Shown one piece after another: positions 58,041-64,000 of a DNA stretch of 64,000 nt (the stretch's first letter is position 1; every line of letters begins with the position of its first letter). The position numbers and the translations under genes were made by a program. The DNA lies in contig NZ_JAMZEK010000006.1 of the NCBI RefSeq assembly GCF_024158035.1, positions 1-64,000 on the forward strand. The letters are read 5' to 3'. The stretch is from Dyella lutea. Its GTDB lineage: Bacteria > Pseudomonadota > Gammaproteobacteria > Xanthomonadales > Rhodanobacteraceae. The notes below the pieces were generated by a model. The model saw nothing but the letters and a program-made list of their open reading frames with translations. It was not told the DNA's origin and did no database searches.

Positions 58041-58830
58041 GTTTGGCTGGCAGGTGCTGACCGTCTGGCTGGTGACCGCTGCGGCGATGACGGTGGGCTG
58101 GACGATCCAGTACCGGACCCGCAACGCCACCCTGGTCGACGCGATCTGGAGCGCCACCATGGGCCTGGCCGCGCTGTTCTACGCGGCGATGGGCAGCGGC
58201 GATCCGCTGATCCGGGGCCTGCTTGCCCTGTGCGGCGCCTTGTGGGCGCTGCGGCTGTTCCTGCACCTGCTGGACCGCGTACGCCATGAGGACGAGGACG
58301 GTCGCTACCGGTACCTGCGCGAGCACTGGCAGGACAGCCAGCCGAAGTTCTTTGCGTTCTTCCAGGCGCAGGCGCTGTTCACGACCATCTTCTCGCTGCC
58401 CTTCCTCGCCGTGGCGGCGAACCCCGGCACGGAGCAGTCGTCGGCGTGGATCGTCGCCGCGCTGGTGGTGTGGCTGGCCAGCCTCAGCGGCGAAGCCATT
58501 GCCGACCGGCAGCTGGCGCAGTTCCGGCATCGCCCGGACAGCCGCGGCAGGACCTGTCGAGAGGGACTGTGGCGCTACTCGCGCCATCCCAACTACTTCT
58601 TCGAGTGGACGCACTGGTTCGCCTACGTGCTGCTGGCGGTCGGCTCGCCGATCGGCTGGCTGGCCATCCTCGGCCCGGTGCTGATGCTCGTGTCGCTGTA
58701 CCGCTTCACCGGCATTCCCTACACCGAGGCGCAGGCCCTGCGCAGCCGCGGCGACGACTACCGCGACTACCAGGCCAGCACCAGCCCCTTCATTCCCTGG
58801 TTTCCCAAGACACGAGGATCACGGCCATGA
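58030..58830 (+). CDS. DUF1295 family membrane protein (steroid 5-alpha reductase-like)
   Basis: A 266-residue, multi-spanning protein. The C-terminal block CREGLWRYSRHPNYFFEWTHW is the DUF1295/isoprenylcysteine-methyltransferase-like signature found in NAD(P)H-dependent reductases of lipids. The ATG at 58030 is preferred: a GGAG site lies five bases upstream; ATG at 58018 is an alternative with no clear site. Inferred to reduce or modify an acyl chain in the pathway. Confidence 0.85.
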   Translation: MWHEFGWQVLTVWLVTAAAMTVGWTIQYRTRNATLVDAIWSATMGLAALFYAAMGSGDPLIRGLLALCGALWALRLFLHLLDRVRHEDEDGRYRYLREHWQDSQPKFFAFFQAQALFTTIFSLPFLAVAANPGTEQSSAWIVAALVVWLASLSGEAIADRQLAQFRHRPDSRGRTCREGLWRYSRHPNYFFEWTHWFAYVLLAVGSPIGWLAILGPVLMLVSLYRFTGIPYTEAQALRSRGDDYRDYQASTSPFIPWFPKTRGSRP

Positions 58831-59915
58831 CCGACAGCCTTGCCATGCCGTCCGTTGCGATCGAGCAGACCGAAGAGCGCGGCCTCACCCGCTTGGCCGA
58901 GTCGGGACTGATTCCAGACGCGCTGCTGCGGCTGGGTATCCGCCGGCTGTGCGCCACGCGGCTGCGCGACGAGCGTGCCGGCGGCGAGGAGGCAGTGTGG
59001 GCGCGCTTCCGCGACCGGCTGCAGCAGCTGCGCCAGAGCCCGCTCGCGCTGCACACGGACGCAGCCAACCGCCAGCACTACGAGCTGCCGCCGCGCTTCT
59101 TCGAACTGTGCCTGGGCAAGCGGCTGAAGTACTCGAGCTGCTATTACCCGACCGGCCGCGAGACGCTGGACGAGGCCGAGGAGAAGATGCTCGCCCTCTA
59201 CGACGAGCGCGCCGAACTGGTCGATGGCCAGGACATCCTCGAGCTGGGCTGCGGCTGGGGTTCGCTGACGCTGTGGATGGCGGCGCGCTATCCCGGATCG
59301 CGGATCACTGCGGTCTCCAACTCCCGCCCGCAGCGCGAGCATATCGAGGCACATTGCCGCCAGCTCGGCCTGTCCAACGTGCGGGTGATCACCGAGGACG
59401 TGAACCGGCTGTCGCTCGATCCGGCCCAATTCGACCGGGTGGTGTCGGTGGAGATGTTCGAGCACGTGCGCAACTACCAGGTTCTGCTGGAGCGCATCGC
59501 CGGCTGGCTGCGCCCCGGCGGCAAGCTGTTCGTGCACATCTTCTGCCATCGCGAGCTGATGTATCCGTTCGAGACCGAGCGCGACGACGACTGGATGGGC
59601 CGCCACTTTTTCACCGGTGGTCTGATGCCCGCGGCCGACACGTTCCTGCATTTCCAGCAGCATATGGTGGTGGAGCAGGAGTGGCGCCTCGCCGGCAGCC
59701 ATTACGAGAAGACTTCGAACCACTGGCTGGCCCACCAGGACGCGAACCGCGAAGAGATCCTGCGCGTGCTGGCGGGCACCTACGGCGCCGCGCAGGCGAA
59801 GCTGTGGCACCAGCGCTGGCGCATGTTCTGGATGGCCTGCGCGGAGCTTTTCGGTTACGACCACGGCAACGAGTGGCTGGTGGGCCACTACCGGTTCCAG
59901 CGTCGCGCCGACTGA
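58827..59915 (+). CDS. Second CFA-synthase-like SAM methyltransferase
   Basis: A 362-residue methyltransferase related to CFA synthase but distinct in sequence from the first. The SAM motif is ILELGCGWGSLTLW (137-150), with YSSCYYP (102-108) and VSVEMFEHVRNY. It overlaps the DUF1295 stop by 4 bases (ATGA). Having two different CFA-like enzymes in one operon suggests two methylation steps or substrates, as in bacterial methylated-fatty-acid pathways. Confidence 0.9.
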   Translation: MTDSLAMPSVAIEQTEERGLTRLAESGLIPDALLRLGIRRLCATRLRDERAGGEEAVWARFRDRLQQLRQSPLALHTDAANRQHYELPPRFFELCLGKRLKYSSCYYPTGRETLDEAEEKMLALYDERAELVDGQDILELGCGWGSLTLWMAARYPGSRITAVSNSRPQREHIEAHCRQLGLSNVRVITEDVNRLSLDPAQFDRVVSVEMFEHVRNYQVLLERIAGWLRPGGKLFVHIFCHRELMYPFETERDDDWMGRHFFTGGLMPAADTFLHFQQHMVVEQEWRLAGSHYEKTSNHWLAHQDANREEILRVLAGTYGAAQAKLWHQRWRMFWMACAELFGYDHGNEWLVGHYRFQRRAD

Positions 59916-59940
59916 CCGACCCCGCTCTGCATTGCCCGCA

Positions 59941-59967
59941 AAAAGCCCGGCCTGGCCGGGCTTTTTT
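59941..59967 (+). terminator. Intrinsic terminator of the lipid operon
   Basis: An 11-bp stem (AAAAGCCCGGC/GCCGGGCTTTT, loop CTG) and a T run end the operon, 25 bases past the last stop. Confidence 0.92.
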
Positions 59968-60013
59968 GGCGTGCGCCGAAGGCCCCTCCCCGGGCCGTGG
60001 CAGAGACGCCGCG

Positions 60014-60046
60014 CAAAAAAAGAAGCCCGGCCAAAGCCGGGCTTCT
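60014..60046 (-). terminator. Terminator of ompA-like copy 1
   Basis: An 11-bp stem (AGAAGCCCGGC/GCCGGGCTTCT, loop CAAA) followed on the minus strand by a T7 run, 22 bases past the stop. Confidence 0.92.
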
Positions 60047-61215
60047 TCATGACACGGGGTGCAGATCCTTACTGCTGGACCTGCAGCTCCGTGCGGCGGT
60101 TGCGGGCGCGACCGGCGTCGGTGTCGTTGGTGTCCACCGGATCGCTCTCGCCGTGGCCGACCGGGCCCTCCAGACGGCTCGCGTCGATGCCGTGCGCCGT
60201 CAGGTAGTCGTACACGATCTGCGCGCGACGCTCCGACAGGGCCTGGTTGTACTGCTCCGTGCCCTTCGAGTCGGTGTAGCCCGCCACCATCACCTTCACC
60301 TGCGGGTAGCGCTGCAGCGTATCCACCGCCTGGTCCAGGATCGACAGCGAGTCCGCCGTCGGCTCCGCCAGCGCCTTGCCGATCTCCGACGCCTTCACGT
60401 GACCCTTCTTCGGGTAATCGAACTTGAAGTTCACGCCGCGCAGGTCGATCACCACCTTCTGCGGGCAGCCGTCCGGACCCACAATCGTGCCGGCAGCCGT
60501 CGCCGGGCACTTGTCGTCGCAGTCGTTCACGCCGTCATGGTCGCTGTCCAGCGTCGAGCAGTCCGGAGCCGGCGGCGGCGGGGCCACGGCCGGGGCCGGC
60601 GGGGCCGGCGGCGCGCCAAAGCGCGACACGATGCTGAAGCCCAGGAACCAGTCACCGTAGCCGTCCTGCGCCGGCTGGCTCTTGTTGTCCCAGTCGTAGC
60701 GGTAGCCGCCTTCGATGCGCACGTCCGAGCTGTCCGTCACCGTCTTGGACACGCCCAGACCCAGCTCCGCCGCCGGCGAGAAGCCCTGCGCACCACGGTC
60801 GTGGTGGTTGCTCGCCATCACCCCGGCCAGCAGGTACGGACGCCAGGCATTCCAGTCGCCGCGATAAAAGCGAGCCGCCGCGCCGAACGTGTTGTTCGAC
60901 CACTTGCCGCCGCCCACCGCGCCATCCACCCTGCGCTTGGTCCGGTCCACGAACAGGTCGATCGACGCGTCCGGCGAGATGAAACGACCCACGCCCAGAC
61001 CGTAGTACAGCTGACGGCTGTTCGTATTCCGGTCGGTGTCGTTGTAGTAACCACCAATGGTCGGCGCGATGTACCAGCGATCGTCGTAGCTCGACGAGCT
61101 CGTGCTCGGTGCGCTGTCCGCCGGCGCCGTGTCCTGCGCGTGAACGGCACCCACGCCGCCCAGGGCCAGAGCAATCAGAAAATACAAGCCCTTACGTTTC
61201 ATCAGGTGTCTCCTT
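60023..61215 (-). repeat. Tandem duplication unit 1 (1193 bp)
   Basis: This segment and 61451-62643 are direct copies covering the terminator hairpin, the whole gene and its AGGTGTCTCCTT leader. I count about six base differences, all between roughly 60141 and 60366; the remaining more than 900 bases look identical. Confidence 0.92.
60069..61202 (-). CDS. OmpA-family outer membrane protein, copy 1
   Basis: A 377-residue protein: signal peptide (1-22, VHAQ); an eight-stranded OmpA-type beta barrel (about 40-195); a Pro/Ala hinge (APPAPPAPAVAPPPPAP); a calcium-binding TSP3-like motif (DSDHDGVNDCDDKCP); and a C-terminal OmpA peptidoglycan-binding domain (VMVAGYTDSKGTEQYNQALSERRA). It anchors the outer membrane to the cell wall. 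It carries GESDPV where copy 2 has GENDPV. Its leader has a good AGGAGA-type ribosome site (GAAGGAGACACCTG). Confidence 0.95.
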   Translation of the reverse strand: MKRKGLYFLIALALGGVGAVHAQDTAPADSAPSTSSSSYDDRWYIAPTIGGYYNDTDRNTNSRQLYYGLGVGRFISPDASIDLFVDRTKRRVDGAVGGGKWSNNTFGAAARFYRGDWNAWRPYLLAGVMASNHHDRGAQGFSPAAELGLGVSKTVTDSSDVRIEGGYRYDWDNKSQPAQDGYGDWFLGFSIVSRFGAPPAPPAPAVAPPPPAPDCSTLDSDHDGVNDCDDKCPATAAGTIVGPDGCPQKVVIDLRGVNFKFDYPKKGHVKASEIGKALAEPTADSLSILDQAVDTLQRYPQVKVMVAGYTDSKGTEQYNQALSERRAQIVYDYLTAHGIDASRLEGPVGHGESDPVDTNDTDAGRARNRRTELQVQQ

Positions 61216-61450
61216 CGATTATTGGTTTTCGCGTCCGTTCCACGTCAGACGGGAGATCGCGCGTCAGAACAGTACTCATGCCGACAGGGCCGAGGCCCCG
61301 GCTTGTCGTTTCTGCCGCAAGCGCGAGAAAGTGTATCAAAACCGTTAAACAGTGCTATCTGCATCACATTGTCGCGCCAAAGGCCGGTGAAGCCTTGTTC
61401 AGGAACGCGGCACCTCCCGCACTCGTCTTATAACGGAATGGAAAAAGAAA
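61203..61450. other. Spacer between the two ompA-like copies
   Basis: About 236 bases of unique sequence lie between the duplicated units. It is less GC-rich than average and must hold the copy 1 promoter. A TTTAAC...TGATACACT stretch on the minus strand near 61330-61350 is a weak candidate, but I would not assign it. Confidence 0.45.
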
Positions 61451-62643
61451 AAGCCCGGCCAAAGCCGGGCTTCTTCATGACACGGGGTGCAGATCCTTAC
61501 TGCTGGACCTGCAGCTCCGTGCGGCGGTTGCGGGCGCGACCGGCGTCGGTGTCGTTGGTGTCCACCGGGTCGTTCTCGCCGTGGCCGACCGGGCCTTCCA
61601 GACGGCTCGCGTCGATGCCGTGCGCCGTCAGGTAGTCGTACACGATCTGCGCGCGACGCTCCGACAGGGCCTGGTTGTACTGCTCCGTGCCCTTCGAGTC
61701 GGTGTAACCGGCCACCATCACCTTCACCTGCGGGTAGCGCTGCAGCGTATCCACCGCCTGGTCCAGGATCGACAGCGAGTCCGCCGTCGGCTCGGCCAGC
61801 GCCTTGCCGATCTCCGACGCCTTCACGTGACCCTTCTTCGGGTAATCGAACTTGAAGTTCACGCCGCGCAGGTCGATCACCACCTTCTGCGGGCAGCCGT
61901 CCGGACCCACAATCGTGCCGGCAGCCGTCGCCGGGCACTTGTCGTCGCAGTCGTTCACGCCGTCATGGTCGCTGTCCAGCGTCGAGCAGTCCGGAGCCGG
62001 CGGCGGCGGGGCCACGGCCGGGGCCGGCGGGGCCGGCGGCGCGCCAAAGCGCGACACGATGCTGAAGCCCAGGAACCAGTCACCGTAGCCGTCCTGCGCC
62101 GGCTGGCTCTTGTTGTCCCAGTCGTAGCGGTAGCCGCCTTCGATGCGCACGTCCGAGCTGTCCGTCACCGTCTTGGACACGCCCAGACCCAGCTCCGCCG
62201 CCGGCGAGAAGCCCTGCGCACCACGGTCGTGGTGGTTGCTCGCCATCACCCCGGCCAGCAGGTACGGACGCCAGGCATTCCAGTCGCCGCGATAAAAGCG
62301 AGCCGCCGCGCCGAACGTGTTGTTCGACCACTTGCCGCCGCCCACCGCGCCATCCACCCTGCGCTTGGTCCGGTCCACGAACAGGTCGATCGACGCGTCC
62401 GGCGAGATGAAACGACCCACGCCCAGACCGTAGTACAGCTGACGGCTGTTCGTATTCCGGTCGGTGTCGTTGTAGTAACCACCAATGGTCGGCGCGATGT
62501 ACCAGCGATCGTCGTAGCTCGACGAGCTCGTGCTCGGTGCGCTGTCCGCCGGCGCCGTGTCCTGCGCGTGAACGGCACCCACGCCGCCCAGGGCCAGAGC
62601 AATCAGAAAATACAAGCCCTTACGTTTCATCAGGTGTCTCCTT
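61451..62643 (-). repeat. Tandem duplication unit 2 (1193 bp)
   Basis: Direct copy of 60023-61215 at an offset of exactly 1428 bases. The hairpin AAGCCCGGC/GCCGGGCTT at 61451-61472, followed on the minus strand by TTTCTTTTTC, is the terminator of copy 2. Confidence 0.92.
61497..62630 (-). CDS. OmpA-family outer membrane protein, copy 2
   Basis: A 377-residue protein identical to copy 1 apart from one residue near the C-terminus (Asn for Ser in GE(S/N)DPV). Domain order is the same. The upstream regions of the two copies diverge just past the ribosome site, so they are likely expressed from different promoters. The near-identity points to recent duplication or ongoing gene conversion. Confidence 0.95.
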   Translation of the reverse strand: MKRKGLYFLIALALGGVGAVHAQDTAPADSAPSTSSSSYDDRWYIAPTIGGYYNDTDRNTNSRQLYYGLGVGRFISPDASIDLFVDRTKRRVDGAVGGGKWSNNTFGAAARFYRGDWNAWRPYLLAGVMASNHHDRGAQGFSPAAELGLGVSKTVTDSSDVRIEGGYRYDWDNKSQPAQDGYGDWFLGFSIVSRFGAPPAPPAPAVAPPPPAPDCSTLDSDHDGVNDCDDKCPATAAGTIVGPDGCPQKVVIDLRGVNFKFDYPKKGHVKASEIGKALAEPTADSLSILDQAVDTLQRYPQVKVMVAGYTDSKGTEQYNQALSERRAQIVYDYLTAHGIDASRLEGPVGHGENDPVDTNDTDAGRARNRRTELQVQQ

Positions 62644-62777
62644 GGTGGTAATCCCTACTCGAAATGCCGTCGGCATGTTCGCCGCAATGTCCATGGCCGA
62701 AAAGCGGAACTTTCCGACCGTCGGAGGACATGGGCGCCACCCCTTAAGGTGAATTCGATTATCGGGTCACGCCGTCT

Positions 62778-64000
62778 TTACAGCGTGAAAAGTTCCAGGA
62801 AATGCTGAACCGGCATTGAGTCGAGGCGGGAATCGTCAGTTGCCGCATTCATGATTTCCTCGACTTTCATTGGCGGCAGATGCCCGCGAATGGCGGCCTC
62901 GAACTTTTTCCACAGCAGCGGAATACCCTCGGCGCGACGCATGCGATGACCGATCGGATAGTCGATCGACACCTTGCCCGTGCTCGACCCATCCTTGAAG
63001 AACACTTGCACCGAGTTTCCGATGTAGCGCTTGTCGGGATCGAAATAGTCCCTGGTGAAATCAGGATTCTCGCCAACCACCATCTTCTCGCGCAGCGCGT
63101 CGATGCGCGGATCGGCGGCGACCTCCTCGTTGTAGTCGTCCGCGGTGAGGCGACCGAAGATCAGCGGCACGGCGACCATGTACTGGATGCAGTGGTCGCG
63201 GTCGGCGTAGTTGGCCAGCGGGCCGGTCTTGTCGATGATGCGGCGTCCCGCCTCCTGGGTCTCGATCACCACCTTCTCGATCTGCTCGACCCTGTCCGCC
63301 ACCTGCTCATGCAGCTGCATGGCGCACTCCACCGCGGTCTGCGCATGGAACTCGGCAGGGAAGCTGATCTTGAACAGCACGTTCTCCATCACGTAGCTGC
63401 CGAACGGGCGCTCGAACTCGAACGGGTTGCCCTTGAAAGCGACGTCGTAATAGCCCCACGTCTTCGCCGAGAGCGCCGAGGGATAGCCGACCACATCTCG
63501 GTACACGGCGTTGATCGCATGGATGACGGCGCGGCGGCAGGCGTCGCCGGCGGCCCAGCTCTTGCGCGGCCCGGTGTTCGGCGCGTGGCGATAGGTGCGC
63601 AGCGCGCCGTTGTCGATCCAGCTGTGCGACACGGCAGCGATGACCCGCTCCTTGTCTCCGCCCAGCATCGCGGTGGTCACCGCGGTGGACGCCAGGCGAA
63701 CCAGGATGACGTGATCCTGGCCGACGCGGTTGAAGCTGTTCCTGAGCGCATAGCAGCCCTGGATCTCGTGCGCCTTGATCGCCCAGGTCAGCACGTCGCG
63801 CACGGTCAGCGGCTTGCCGCCCTCACGCTCGGCCTTGCGGCTCAGGTAATCGGCCACGGCGAGGATCGCGCCGAGGTTATCCGACGGGTGGCCCCACTCG
63901 GCAGCCAGCCAGGTATCGTTGAAATCCAGCCAGCGGATCTGCGTGCCGATGGCGAACGCGGCCTGCGCCGGATCGAGCTCATACCCAGTACCCGGCACGC
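62778..64000 (-). CDS. prpD: 2-methylcitrate dehydratase (MmgE/PrpD family), N-terminus outside the window
   Basis: The visible about 407 residues start at VPGTGYELDPAQAAFAIG, an internal PrpD motif roughly 75 residues from the usual start, so the 5' end lies beyond base 64000. Downstream motifs include WLDFNDTWLAAEWGHPSDN, KAHEIQGCYALRNSFN and FPAEFHAQTAVECAMQL. It dehydrates 2-methylcitrate in propionate breakdown. Length and motifs fit PrpD better than other MmgE family members. Confidence 0.9.
   Translation of the reverse strand, partial: VPGTGYELDPAQAAFAIGTQIRWLDFNDTWLAAEWGHPSDNLGAILAVADYLSRKAEREGGKPLTVRDVLTWAIKAHEIQGCYALRNSFNRVGQDHVILVRLASTAVTTAMLGGDKERVIAAVSHSWIDNGALRTYRHAPNTGPRKSWAAGDACRRAVIHAINAVYRDVVGYPSALSAKTWGYYDVAFKGNPFEFERPFGSYVMENVLFKISFPAEFHAQTAVECAMQLHEQVADRVEQIEKVVIETQEAGRRIIDKTGPLANYADRDHCIQYMVAVPLIFGRLTADDYNEEVAADPRIDALREKMVVGENPDFTRDYFDPDKRYIGNSVQVFFKDGSSTGKVSIDYPIGHRMRRAEGIPLLWKKFEAAIRGHLPPMKVEEIMNAATDDSRLDSMPVQHFLELFTL

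Noticed and set aside
61330-61350. Promoter for ompA-like copy 1
   Set aside because: The TGATACACT -10-like box has no acceptable -35 at the right spacing.

Overview
The window is GC-rich, densely coded DNA from a gammaproteobacterium of the Xanthomonadales, most likely Rhodanobacteraceae (Rhodanobacter/Dyella-like). This rests on the gene set and order (miaA-hfq-hflX-hflK-hflC-purA), an effector with a Xanthomonas-type T4SS secretion domain, the OprB-type porin, and REP-like palindromes typical of this group. It is an inference from gene content; no rRNA or tRNA is present.

Layout. 0-4 kb: a REP-like palindrome, a VOC-family protein, and gcvP behind a tandem glycine riboswitch. 3.9-11.3 kb: a five-gene minus-strand operon (SWIM zinc finger, DUF5691, MoxR-type AAA+, DUF5682, VWA) resembling the yehLMPQ cluster of E. 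coli. 11.5-21.3 kb: signalling and envelope genes: a degenerate MHYT-GGDEF-EAL protein, a LytS/LytTR two-component pair, an OprB-type porin, a prolyl-hydroxylase-like 2OG oxygenase and an exported M1 aminopeptidase.

22-33.3 kb: a minus-strand defence region. hipB-hipA precede hsdM and hsdS. Then come an unknown gene with an Abi_C-like end, a PD-(D/E)xK/DUF5655 nuclease-like gene, a winged-helix/nucleotidyltransferase (AbiE-like) pair, and finally hsdR. The type I restriction genes are therefore split by about 3.3 kb of extra genes.

33.5-38.1 kb: an inserted cassette directly downstream of purA. It encodes a 699-residue effector ending in an X-T4SS secretion domain (XVIPCD), preceded by five tandem paralogues of a roughly 117-residue cytosolic protein, one of them frameshifted. 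The array ends by overlapping the effector start, so these are the best candidates for immunity genes. A diverged second copy of the purA 3' end plus its terminator lies at the far side, so the cassette is flanked by direct repeats, as expected for site-specific or homologous insertion at the purA terminus.

38-46.6 kb: purA, hflC, hflK, hflX, hfq, miaA; a Gly/His-rich exported protein; tdh. 46.8-51.7 kb: a large DUF748 (AsmA-like) protein and kbl, so the two threonine-degradation enzymes are separated by an envelope gene. 51.7-52.2 kb: intergenic palindromic repeats. 52.2-59.9 kb: a pseudouridine synthase, then a seven-gene plus-strand lipid-modification operon (desaturase, FAD oxidoreductase, DUF1365, cyclopropane synthase, DUF2878, DUF1295, second cyclopropane-synthase-like methyltransferase). 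60-62.7 kb: two almost identical tandem ompA-like genes. The window ends inside prpD.
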